DNA of 64,000 bases. It comes from Streptomyces purpureus (GTDB lineage Bacteria; Actinomycetota; Actinomycetes; Streptomycetales; Streptomycetaceae). The notes below the pieces were generated by a model. It was not told where the DNA came from. It did not search any database and was given only the letters and a program-made list of their open reading frames with translations. The stretch is taken from contig NZ_BMQQ01000002.1 of the NCBI RefSeq assembly GCF_014648195.1, positions 62,001 through 126,000 on the forward strand, read 5' to 3'. The position numbers and the translations under genes are program-made. Positions 25,322-33,580 of this stretch are shown piece by piece (the first letter of the stretch is position 1; each line of letters opens with the position of its first letter).

Positions 25322-26587
25322 TCAGTAGGCGTAGACGCTGTAGGCGTCCCGGGCCGCCGCGAGATGGTTGATGCCGCTGCCCGGCGGGAGCACCATCACC
25401 GGTGTTCTGGAATTGGTCTTCGTGCCGTCGCCGAGCTGGCCGTTGCTGTTGCTGCCCCACGCGACCACGGATCCGTCCTCCAGGACGGCCAGGCTGGTGG
25501 CGTAGCCGGCGGCCAGCTCCTTCACGCTCGTCAGCCCTTTCACCAGGACGGGCGTGGTGCGGAACGTCGGCGCGGGCGGCTGGTCCTGCCGTTCGCCCAG
25601 CTGTTCGCTGGCGTTCGCGCCCCAGGCCTTCACCGTGCCGTTGTCGAGCAGGGCGAGGGTGTGGTGACCGCCGGCGGCGAGGGCCACCGCCCGGCCGAAG
25701 TCCTTCACATCGGTCGGTGTACTGACCGGCACGGTGGAGCTGAAGGCGTCGTTGCCGATCTGGCCCGAGGAGTTGTAACCCCAGGCTTTCACGGTGTGGT
25801 CCTTGGTGAGTGCGAGGGCGTGCCAGGCGCCTGCCGCGATGTCGGTGATACCAGTGAGCCCGGGCACCTGCTGCGGGGTGTTGTGGTTCGGGGCGGCCGG
25901 GGTGTCCTTGCCCGACTTTCCGTTGCCGAGGGTGCCCCACACGTTGGATCCCCAGGCCCAGACGGTGCCGTCCGCCCTGAGAGCGAGGCTGTACTCGGCT
26001 CCGGCGGCGATGGCGGTGACGTTCTCCAGGCTCTGGACGTCGACCGGGCTTTTCGCCGTGACCTCGGGGGTGCCTGTGCCGAAGTTGCCGTTGCCGAGCT
26101 GGCCGACATCGTTGCGGCCCCAGGCGAGAACCCGGCCGTCCTTGAGGGCGAGGGCGTGGTGACGGCCGGCAGCGACAGCCTCCACGCCCGTGAGCCCGAC
26201 AACGCTCGCCGGGACCGTCTGGTCGTTGGTGGTGCCGTTGCCGAGCTGCCCGTAGGCGTTCTTGCCCCAGGACTTCACGGTGCCGTTCTTGAGCAGGGTG
26301 ACGGCGAAGGCGGTGTTCGCGTCCAAGCCACCGGCCGCGATGGACTTGACGTCGGCACGGGCGAGGTTGAGGACGGGCCCGGGGTTCAGGCGTTCCGTCG
26401 TGGTGCCGTTGCCGAGCTGCCCGGCGCCGTTGGGGCCCCAGCTGTACACCCACGGGTCGTGCGGGGCAGCCTCGGCCGCCGCCGGGGTCGAACCGGCGAA
26501 GAGGGCGAGACCGAGCGTGCTCGCGGCGAGTATCGTCGCCACCGGCCTGCTCGGGCGTTGCGTGGTGCCTACCGCTGCTGTGTTCAC
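25322..26587 (-). CDS. secreted RCC1-repeat beta-propeller protein (copy 1)
   Basis: 421 residues from GTG 26585-26587 (AAGGAAGGG upstream). A signal peptide (TILAASTLGLALFAGSTPAAAEA) precedes seven or so RCC1 blades of about 50 residues, each with variants of WGxNxxGQLGNGT and ITAIAAGxxHALAL. This predicts one seven-bladed propeller in the cell exterior. It is downstream of a second RCC1 gene with a 33-base gap, so the two form an operon. Bacterial secreted RCC1 proteins have no common function I know; binding of protein or polysaccharide is a guess. Confidence 0.85.
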   Translation of the reverse strand: MNTAAVGTTQRPSRPVATILAASTLGLALFAGSTPAAAEAAPHDPWVYSWGPNGAGQLGNGTTTERLNPGPVLNLARADVKSIAAGGLDANTAFAVTLLKNGTVKSWGKNAYGQLGNGTTNDQTVPASVVGLTGVEAVAAGRHHALALKDGRVLAWGRNDVGQLGNGNFGTGTPEVTAKSPVDVQSLENVTAIAAGAEYSLALRADGTVWAWGSNVWGTLGNGKSGKDTPAAPNHNTPQQVPGLTGITDIAAGAWHALALTKDHTVKAWGYNSSGQIGNDAFSSTVPVSTPTDVKDFGRAVALAAGGHHTLALLDNGTVKAWGANASEQLGERQDQPPAPTFRTTPVLVKGLTSVKELAAGYATSLAVLEDGSVVAWGSNSNGQLGDGTKTNSRTPVMVLPPGSGINHLAAARDAYSVYAY

Positions 26588-26620
26588 GGAGACGTTCCCT
26601 TCCTTGACGGATGTGTTGGG

Positions 26621-27847
26621 TCAGTGGGCGTAACTGGTGTGGCCGAGCAGCGAGGTGACGACCTTCTGGATGTTGCGCTCTGGTGGGAGCACGGTGACCG
26701 GGGCGCGGCTGAACATGTTGGTGCCGTTGCCGAGCTGGCCCTTGCCGTTGCTGCCCCAGGCGATGACCGATCCGTCGCGTACGGCGAGGTTGTGGGTGTG
26801 GCCCGCCGCGATGGCTGTGACGGACTCCAGGCCGGGGATCACCACGGGCGTGGTGCGGTGGGTGGTGGTGAGGTCCGCGGGAGTCGTCGCGTCCGGCTCC
26901 AGCATCTGGCCCTGACCGTTGTTGCCCCAGCCCAGTACGGTCTTTCCGGCCTTGACCGCGTAGTTGTGGAACGCTCCGGCGGCGATGGAGTCGATCTCGG
27001 TGAGGCCGCGTACGTCGACCGGAGTGGGGCTGCTGGCGGTGGAGGCGTTGCCGAGCTGGCCGTAGACGTTGTATCCCCAGGCCTTGACAGTGCCGTTGTT
27101 GGTCGCCAGGGCGATGACGTGGCCGCAGCCGACGGCGATCTCCGCGATGACCGGGAGTCCTTCGACCTTCTGCGGGACGCTGCGGCTGACCGTGTCTCCC
27201 GTGCCGAGCTGTCCATGGACGTTGCGGCCCCAGGTCCAGACGCCGCCGGCGTCGTCCAGGGCGACGCTGAAGTCGCAGCCCGCGCCGACCTGTTTGACGG
27301 TGGGGAAGCTGTGCTGGACGGCTACGGGGACGGTGTGGGACGTGTCGGTCAGGTTGTTGCCCAGCTGGCCATAGCGGTTGTCGCCCCAGGCCCATACCTG
27401 GCCGTCCTTGACCGCCAGGGCGTGCGAGGCGCCGGCGGCGATTGCGGTGACGTCGGTCAGACCGGTGACGGTGCTGGGCACGATCTGGCTGTGGCGATTG
27501 CCGTTGCCGAGCTGGCCGGAGGCGTTGTGGCCCCAGGCGTCGATCTGCTTGTCCTTGCGCAGGGCGATGGCGAACGAGTTGTCGCTGCCCGCCCCTCCGG
27601 CCGCCAGGGCCGTGATGTCGCTGCGGTTCATGCCGGCGACCGAGCCGGGCGTCCAGCGGTCGGTGTTGCTGCCGTTGCCGAGCTGTCCGCCCTCGTTCGA
27701 GCCCCAGCTGAGGACCTGGTGCTCCTCGGCGACGGCGGCGGGGGAACCTGTCAGCAGCGGGCTCGCGGCGAGTCCGAGACCGGCGGCCAACAGCACGGCC
27801 GTGGTCCGGGCGGTGGGCCTGCGGCGGCGGGATGGGATGGCGTTCAT
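26621..27847 (-). CDS. secreted RCC1-repeat beta-propeller protein (copy 2)
   Basis: 408 residues from ATG 27845-27847, with AAAGGAG upstream. Twin-basic n-region (PSRRRRPTARTTAVLLAAGLG) and a signal sequence ending SPAAVAEE, then about seven RCC1 blades (VLSWGSNEGGQLGNGSNTD through VIAWGSNGKGQLGNGTN). It shares layout and the C-terminal VxVLPPxxxIxxL pattern with copy 1, so both arose by duplication. First gene of the pair; diverges from the secreted paralogue operon at 28094, with 246 bases between starts. Confidence 0.85.
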   Translation of the reverse strand: MNAIPSRRRRPTARTTAVLLAAGLGLAASPLLTGSPAAVAEEHQVLSWGSNEGGQLGNGSNTDRWTPGSVAGMNRSDITALAAGGAGSDNSFAIALRKDKQIDAWGHNASGQLGNGNRHSQIVPSTVTGLTDVTAIAAGASHALAVKDGQVWAWGDNRYGQLGNNLTDTSHTVPVAVQHSFPTVKQVGAGCDFSVALDDAGGVWTWGRNVHGQLGTGDTVSRSVPQKVEGLPVIAEIAVGCGHVIALATNNGTVKAWGYNVYGQLGNASTASSPTPVDVRGLTEIDSIAAGAFHNYAVKAGKTVLGWGNNGQGQMLEPDATTPADLTTTHRTTPVVIPGLESVTAIAAGHTHNLAVRDGSVIAWGSNGKGQLGNGTNMFSRAPVTVLPPERNIQKVVTSLLGHTSYAH

Positions 27848-28093
27848 ACGATGTGCTCCTTTCTGCGAATCTGACAATCCGACCTGATGCGTAGCCCTCC
27901 TTGGCCGTTTGCCTTCCGGCCACCTCACTAATTCACGCCAATGGTCAGGAAGTTGAGCCAGTGGAGCTGCCCCGTACCCGAACAGCGGAGTTGGGCTCGG
28001 CAGCGCTCGCCGAGTCCTCCCCGCCGTGCCGAGGATGAGAGCGGCCGGTGCGCCGGGAATGCGAACCGGCGCTGCTTTCCTGGAAGGAAGCGT

Positions 28094-29044
28094 ATGAAGA
28101 ATCGAGAAATCCGCTCTCCCCTCGCCGTCCTCACGGGAATCGCCCTCGCCTTCTCGGCTTTCGTCGCCCAGCCCGTGTCCGGGTCCGCGAACGCGAACGC
28201 GAACGCCGGCGTCGAACCGCTCCGGGTCGGCGTGCTCAACGGCGACTTCGCCGCACCGCTGGTAGAGGAGGACAAGGGCCAGAAATGGCAGAGCCCTCTC
28301 GTCGGCTGGACCGGCGAGGGCGGGGTATACGGCAGGACGCTCGCTGCCCACCCGTCGGGATTGCAGGCCGCCTCACTCAACTGGTCCGGCGCCGGGGCGA
28401 TCGGGACCACGCTGAAGGCGGTGAGGGAGGGCGCCAAGGTGACGGTGCGGTGGGACGACAGCTCCAGTACGTACGCGTCATGTACGGCGGCCCAGCTCGC
28501 GGGCGGTCAGCGCTACACCGTGTCCGTCGAGGGCGGCGACGCCGCCGAGAAGCCGGTGACCACCAAGCCGGGCCAGGTCGGCGGGGCCGCGTGGACGCGG
28601 GACAGGACGTTCACGTTCCTTGCCACGCGGGACGCCCCGAGGGTCGTGTTCACCTCGCAGGAGAAGGGCGCCCACGTCAGTTGCGGTCCGCTGATGACCG
28701 ATGTGCGGGCCGAACAGGTGCCGAAGGCCGCTGCCACGGATCCGTGCGCGAAGCAGGACGAGGGCGCCCCGCCCAATCCGGCCTGTACGGACCAGGCCGC
28801 GAACAAGGACGCCATCAACCAGTGCCCTGCCTCCAGCCGGGACTGCCTGCAGTCGGTCGCCGGGGACGGCGCAGAGGAGAAGCAGGGGATCTCCGACCAG
28901 AAGACGACCCAGGACAAGTTCTCCAAGACCGAACGCGAGACGAAGCCCGACGCGGCCCGGCAGGAACTTTGCGGGACGGGGATCTCCGGGCGCCTCACCC
29001 CCGATGACGTGGTCGTGCCTCCGGGCGACTGGTGGTTCTGCTGA
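28094..29044 (+). CDS. secreted protein with VLNG-x-FAAP domain, Cys-rich tail
   Basis: 316 residues from ATG 28094 (GGAAGGAAG upstream). Signal peptide SPLAVLTGIALAFSAFVAQPVSG with an Asn-Ala repeat (ANANANAG) just after the cleavage region. The N-terminal domain (about 45-215) reads RVGVLNGDFAAP, LKAVREGAKVTVRWDDSSSTYASCTAAQLAGGQRY and EKGAHVSCGPL, closely like residues 35-205 of the next gene. The last 100 residues hold several Cys (DPCAKQDEG, NPACTDQ, NQCPASSRDCLQ) and end DDVVVPPGDWWFC. Unrecognised family; a jelly-roll-like fold is likely. Operon with 29079 (34-base gap). Confidence 0.75.
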   Translation: MKNREIRSPLAVLTGIALAFSAFVAQPVSGSANANANAGVEPLRVGVLNGDFAAPLVEEDKGQKWQSPLVGWTGEGGVYGRTLAAHPSGLQAASLNWSGAGAIGTTLKAVREGAKVTVRWDDSSSTYASCTAAQLAGGQRYTVSVEGGDAAEKPVTTKPGQVGGAAWTRDRTFTFLATRDAPRVVFTSQEKGAHVSCGPLMTDVRAEQVPKAAATDPCAKQDEGAPPNPACTDQAANKDAINQCPASSRDCLQSVAGDGAEEKQGISDQKTTQDKFSKTERETKPDAARQELCGTGISGRLTPDDVVVPPGDWWFC

Positions 29045-29078
29045 CCGTACGGGCCGTCGGCCCGCGAAAGGAGACAGG

Positions 29079-30407
29079 GTGTCACATCGGTATGTCAGAC
29101 GTGGTACGACGGCGGCCGTCGGAGGAGCACTGGTGCTCGGCTCCCTGGCCGGTCCGGCGTCCGCCGCCGGGGAGGTTCCGGTGGAGGTCCTCAACGGCAC
29201 CTTCGCCGCTCCGCAGGCCAAGGCGGGCACCCACGCGACCGGACATGACGACTGGTCGGGCACCGGGGCCGGCCAGACCGGCGGTGCTGTGTTCGCCGCG
29301 GACCTGGCCGGTCACCCCGGTGCGTTCCAAGCCGCGACGCTGAACTGGAACGGCGACCTCACCGTCAGCACGCGCCTGTGGGGAGTGAAGAAGAGCGCCG
29401 TGGTCAGGGTCGCGTGGGACGACAGTCCCAGTACGTACGCGCAGTGCACCGCCACGCAGTTGGCGGCCGGACAGAAGTACCGGGTCATGGCCACGGGCGG
29501 TGAGAGCCAGGCGTACACCACCGAGCCGTCCACGAAGGTGGGTTCGGCGAAGTGGGCGACGGGGCGGACCTATTCGTTCACCGCGGGGGAGAACAATCCG
29601 CTGGTCTCCTTCGTCTCGGAGGAGAAAGGCGCGAACAGGTCCTGCGGTCCTCTGGTGACGCGGGTGACCGGCGAGCAGGTTCCGGCGCCGGTGGACACCT
29701 CGGTGAAGAAGACCGTGATGCCGCTGCCGGAGGCGTACGACCTACACACGGTCATCGACCCGGGTCTGGTCGTCACCCACTGCAACACGAGCGACACCCA
29801 TTGCACGTTCGAGAAGGACGCTCGGTACTCCTACCAGTACTACGACCGGCCCCGGATGCTCGGGGACGTCTATCTCAACTGCACCCGCAACGCGCTGCCC
29901 GACGAACGCGTCCTGAAGTGGGACGAGTTCCCCTACGACAGCATCTCCCAGTACTACGTACAGAAGAAGCCGCCGGCCCCGCTGGACCCCCGGGACAACA
30001 TCGCCAAGAGCCGCGACCGGCTGGGGCGGCAGATCGCGGCGGGCTTCACGGTCGCGGACGGCAACACCCACCAGATGGCCACCACCAATCCGCTCACCTG
30101 GTCGCGGACGAACGAGCGCAAGCTGACCGTGAGCGTGCAGCCCGGTGAGGTGAGCTGGATCGAGGTGCAGCCGTCCCGGGAGCGGGTCACCGGGGCCCTG
30201 ATCAGCACCAACAACAAGTACCGGATGGACGTCATGCTCGACACGCCCTCTCAGTCCCTCGCCGACCGCTTCTACCAGCGGACCGGCCCGCTGAGCCGGA
30301 TCGAACTCGACCGCTGCGGGGACCACCGGCTCACGGCAGTGACCCCGGACAACGCCGCGGGCGCACCGACGCTCAAGTCGACCGGGAAGAAAACCCTCTC
30401 CCCGTAG
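29079..30407 (+). CDS. secreted two-domain protein: VLNG-x-FAAP domain plus a Cys-containing beta domain
   Basis: 442 residues from GTG 29079 (AAAGGAG upstream). Signal sequence TTAAVGGALVLGSLAGPASAAG. Residues 35-205 are paralogous to the preceding protein (VEVLNGTFAAPQAK, VRVAWDDSPSTYAQCTATQLAAGQKY, EEKGANRSCGPLV). Residues 225-425 form a second domain with C-x5-CTF (HCNTSDTHCTF), VYLNCTRNA, then alternating polar beta strands (KLTVSVQPGEVSWIEVQPSRERVTGALI) reminiscent of aerolysin/ETX pore-forming folds. The C-x4/5-CTF...NCT signature recurs in the convergent gene at 30486. Toxin-like function is only an inference. Confidence 0.75.
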   Translation: MSHRYVRRGTTAAVGGALVLGSLAGPASAAGEVPVEVLNGTFAAPQAKAGTHATGHDDWSGTGAGQTGGAVFAADLAGHPGAFQAATLNWNGDLTVSTRLWGVKKSAVVRVAWDDSPSTYAQCTATQLAAGQKYRVMATGGESQAYTTEPSTKVGSAKWATGRTYSFTAGENNPLVSFVSEEKGANRSCGPLVTRVTGEQVPAPVDTSVKKTVMPLPEAYDLHTVIDPGLVVTHCNTSDTHCTFEKDARYSYQYYDRPRMLGDVYLNCTRNALPDERVLKWDEFPYDSISQYYVQKKPPAPLDPRDNIAKSRDRLGRQIAAGFTVADGNTHQMATTNPLTWSRTNERKLTVSVQPGEVSWIEVQPSRERVTGALISTNNKYRMDVMLDTPSQSLADRFYQRTGPLSRIELDRCGDHRLTAVTPDNAAGAPTLKSTGKKTLSP

Positions 30408-30416
30408 CCGACAGCC

Positions 30417-30454
30417 GGAAGCGGCCGGAGGGATCGTTTCCTCCGGCCGCTTCC
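30417..30454. terminator. bidirectional 15-bp perfect hairpin
   Basis: GGAAGCGGCCGGAGG (30417-30431) and CCTCCGGCCGCTTCC (30440-30454) pair perfectly around an 8-base loop GATCGTTT. It sits between the converging stops at 30407 and 30486 and can serve both. Confidence 0.85.
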
Positions 30455-30485
30455 CGATGACCGCCGGTCGCCGGACTGCCGACGC

Positions 30486-31424
30486 TCAGCCGATCCGGAC
30501 CCAGCGCCCGTCCGTGTCGAGCAAGGGAGCGGTGGACACTGCGGGCGTGGCGGGCGGCCGGGCCCGGGTCCCGGGCGGCTTGGGGGGCTTCGCGATCGCA
30601 CCGGACGGCCGCAACTTCAGGCATTTGTCCGGGTTTGTAAATGTCTGGGCCACAATGGTGGACGAGTTGAGCGTCGAGGGACTGTCGACCGCGATGTTCT
30701 TCACGATCTTGCCGGTGCCGCCGACCATGAGGTTTCCGATCGTCCGGCTCATGGCGTTCATCACGCCGAACTGGATCTCGTCCTTGGCCTTGATCCTGAA
30801 CTCGACCTCCGTCTGCTCGGTGTTCGTGGTGGTCCACTCATGGAAGTACGTGGCCTTGAACGCCATGGTGAAGCTGGCCTTGGCCCCCAGATGAAGGGAG
30901 TTCTTGGCCTCGGCGGTGGTCTGCGTCTTGTTCGTCGTGGACGTCTTGTCCTCGCTGTTGGGGCCCTTGTCCTTCGGCGAGCTGTGATCGGTGTGCGAGC
31001 TCTCCGTCGCGGTCTCGGCGGCGGTCTCACCGCGGACGTCCGTCGTGTTGTCTACCGTGCCCTCCAGGGTTGCCGAACCGGAGATCTCGCCGCCGATGTT
31101 GTCCCGGCTGCCGGTCTCGAATTTCACCGTGCGCCTCACCAGCATTTCGGTGTCGGTGCAATTGATGACACCATTGCTGACCGACACCACTGCGCTCGTG
31201 TATTCCCGGGATTTCGTCGGGTCGATGGCGAATGTGCACGCGGAGCCGGTGGAGCAGAGCTTCGTCACCTCCCGGACAGAGGGAAGTGCCGTATTTCCGT
31301 CGAAGGCCTGCGCCTTCGGCATGTCGTCGACGCCCGGCGTTCCATGTTCCGCGGCGGCCGGATGGACCAGCACGGAAAGGGGGACGAGCGACAGTGCGGA
31401 CAGCAGAATTGCTTTTCGGGGCAA
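30486..31424 (-). CDS. secreted aerolysin/ETX-like beta-pore-forming-type protein
   Basis: 312 residues from TTG 31422-31424, with GGAAGGAG at good spacing. Signal peptide AILLSALSLVPLSVLVHPAAAEH. A core strand region contains LCSTGSACTF and GVINCTDTE, then a long Ser/Thr/Asn-rich amphipathic stretch (about 125-185: NTTDVRGETAAETATE through TTNKTQTTAEAKNS) flanked by long beta strands (ASFTMAFKATYFHEWTTTNTEQTEVEFRIKAKDEI). That is the appearance of the insertion loop and twisted sheet of ETX/MTX2/aerolysin pore formers. The tail is Pro-rich. Fold assignment is by pattern only; structure prediction would settle it. Confidence 0.6.
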   Translation of the reverse strand: MPRKAILLSALSLVPLSVLVHPAAAEHGTPGVDDMPKAQAFDGNTALPSVREVTKLCSTGSACTFAIDPTKSREYTSAVVSVSNGVINCTDTEMLVRRTVKFETGSRDNIGGEISGSATLEGTVDNTTDVRGETAAETATESSHTDHSSPKDKGPNSEDKTSTTNKTQTTAEAKNSLHLGAKASFTMAFKATYFHEWTTTNTEQTEVEFRIKAKDEIQFGVMNAMSRTIGNLMVGGTGKIVKNIAVDSPSTLNSSTIVAQTFTNPDKCLKLRPSGAIAKPPKPPGTRARPPATPAVSTAPLLDTDGRWVRIG

Positions 31425-31627
31425 GACACGCTCCTTCCGGGATTCTTGACCTCCTCATCGTCATATGCGAATGCGTTCCCGGCGAACGGTCGTGGCTCAA
31501 CCTGCGCCAATTAGGTGGGAGGTTCGCTCCGGCGGAAGGGGGGCGGGGTGGAAGTCCCCGGCCGGGCCGGTCATACAATCCACAGTCAAGCCTCACTGCT
31601 CAAGAACCAGAAGGATCCGGATCCGCG

Positions 31628-33469
31628 ATGACCACGCCGTTCTTCAGCACCGCCCCGGCATCGGCCCCCGATGTGTCGGTGATCATCGCGGTCTACAACG
31701 CCATGCCCTATCTGACGGAGTGCCTGGACTCCGTCCTCGGCCAGTCCATAGGACTCGACCGCATCGAGGTGATAGCCGTCGACGACGGCTCCACCGACGG
31801 CAGCGGGGCCGAACTCGACCGGTACGCGCGGGCGTACCCGCAGCTCCAGGTGATCCACCAGCCCAACACGGGGGGCCCGAGCCGGCCGCGCAACCGCGCG
31901 CTCGACCTGGCCCGCGGCCGGTTCACCTTCGTCGTGGACGCCGACGACTACCTGGGCCGTGAGGCGCTCCAGCGGCTGGTCGCCATGGCCGACGCGCAGG
32001 ACAGCGACGTCGTCCTGCCCAAGCTCGTCGGCCTGGGCCGGGCCGTCGCGGACAAGGCGCACAAGCACGCCGAGCGGGCCGACCTCTACCGCTCGGAGGT
32101 CTACCGCTCGCTGCACAGCGCCAAGTTGATGCGCCGGGAGATGCTGGAGACCCACCGCATCCGCTACCCCGAAGACCTGTGGTTCGGCGAGGACCAGCTC
32201 TTCGTCACCGAGGCCTATCTCGCGGCCCGGACCATCTCCGTCGTCGGCGACTACGACGGCTACTTCCTGCGCCGCCGCGAGGACGGCGGCAACATCACCG
32301 CGCGCAGCCGGACCGCCGCCGAGACCGTGCAGCACATCGAGAGGGTCATGCAGCTGGTCTCCGACCGGGTCACCGATCCGGTGGGCCGCCGCCGGATGCT
32401 CGGCCGGCACATCCGCAACCTCCTCGGCAAGGCGATCCTCCCGGCCGTACGGTCCCGGGCCGCCGACCCCGCCTTCGCCTGGGAGGTGCTCGACCGCAGC
32501 CGCGCCCTGTGCGCCACGCACTTCACCGACGACATGTCCAAGGAGCTGTCCCAGCTCGCCTGGATCCAGCTGTACGCGTTCCTGCACGGCAACGACCTCG
32601 CCCTCGACGCGCTGGCCCATCACACCCCGAGCGGCCCGGCCCCGATCGTCATCGACAACGGGCGGCTCTACCGCGCGCATCCGCTCTTCCGGGATCCCCG
32701 CGCGGGGCTGCCGGACGAGCTGTACGACGTCACCGACTCGGTACGTACGCCGCAGCGGCTCCAGAAGCTGGAGTGGCACGAGGGGAAGCTGCGGCTGTCC
32801 GGCTACGCGTACATCGACGTCCTGCCGACCACCGGCATGACGACCGAGTTCGTGCTGCGCCGCCGCCAGACGCAGACCGAGGTGGCGGTGCCGGTGACGG
32901 TACGCGCCACCCCCGCCCTCGCGGCCAAGGCGGGTTCGGACGGTGCGGACCACTCCATGGCCGGATTCGACCTCGACCTCGACCTCAACACCGCCGAGCG
33001 CGGCGGGCCGCTGACCCATGGCACATGGGACTGCTTCCTGCGGCTGCGGGCGGAGGGTGTCGAGCGCACGGTCCGGTTCGGGCGGGCCCTCGGCAAGACC
33101 GTGGACCGCACGGCACGGCGGCCGGTGGTGTTCGGGTCGATCGAGGGTACGGACCTGGAGCGCACCGCCGTGGTGTATTTCACGGACAAATGGAACAACA
33201 TCAGCCTGGAAGTGCAGGAACGCCGCATTTTCTCGGCTCCGCCGACGCCCCTGCCTGCGGCCCGGGTCGAGGTGCGGGTGCCCGAGCAGATGGGCGTCCA
33301 GGCGCCGGTCTTCCCGTCCGGATCGGGCGGCCAGGCACCGGTGTTCCCCTCCGGTCCGGGGGGTGTTCAGGCCCCCGTCTTCCCGCAGCAGCCGGGCGTA
33401 CAGGCTCCCGTGTTCCCGCAGGCCACGCCTGTCTGGCCGCAGGAACCGGGCGGGCACTGGGACCGCTGA
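31628..33469 (+). CDS. family 2 glycosyltransferase (teichoic-acid TarP/TarS or TagF-like) with QAPVFP repeats
   Basis: 613 residues from ATG 31628. A GT-A domain (about 14-330) shows VSVIIAVYNAMPYLTECLDSVLGQS, VDDGSTDGS and the DxD-type VDADDYLG, with EDLWFGEDQLF in the acceptor region. From about 335 there are C-terminal beta modules like those of wall-teichoic-acid GlcNAc transferases. The last 50 residues carry four near-copies of QAPVFP separated by Gly/Pro/Gln spacers. No membrane helix. It likely decorates or builds an anionic wall polymer; sugar and acceptor are unknown. A PGRP amidase gene follows 111 bases later. Confidence 0.82.
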   Translation: MTTPFFSTAPASAPDVSVIIAVYNAMPYLTECLDSVLGQSIGLDRIEVIAVDDGSTDGSGAELDRYARAYPQLQVIHQPNTGGPSRPRNRALDLARGRFTFVVDADDYLGREALQRLVAMADAQDSDVVLPKLVGLGRAVADKAHKHAERADLYRSEVYRSLHSAKLMRREMLETHRIRYPEDLWFGEDQLFVTEAYLAARTISVVGDYDGYFLRRREDGGNITARSRTAAETVQHIERVMQLVSDRVTDPVGRRRMLGRHIRNLLGKAILPAVRSRAADPAFAWEVLDRSRALCATHFTDDMSKELSQLAWIQLYAFLHGNDLALDALAHHTPSGPAPIVIDNGRLYRAHPLFRDPRAGLPDELYDVTDSVRTPQRLQKLEWHEGKLRLSGYAYIDVLPTTGMTTEFVLRRRQTQTEVAVPVTVRATPALAAKAGSDGADHSMAGFDLDLDLNTAERGGPLTHGTWDCFLRLRAEGVERTVRFGRALGKTVDRTARRPVVFGSIEGTDLERTAVVYFTDKWNNISLEVQERRIFSAPPTPLPAARVEVRVPEQMGVQAPVFPSGSGGQAPVFPSGPGGVQAPVFPQQPGVQAPVFPQATPVWPQEPGGHWDR

Positions 33470-33580
33470 GCCTGCTGTACATTCCCCGTGTCCGCCGGGG
33501 AAGCCGGTGCGCGCGGGGCCGATGAGCCCGCCGTGCCGCCGCTGCTCCCCGGTTTCTCATGAGCGAGGGGTGGGGGCCGC

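Noticed and set aside
23556..27923. 1455-residue minus-strand open frame
   Set aside because: Antisense to the cupin-HDO and decarboxylase genes and out of frame with the RCC1 genes. No plausible domain.
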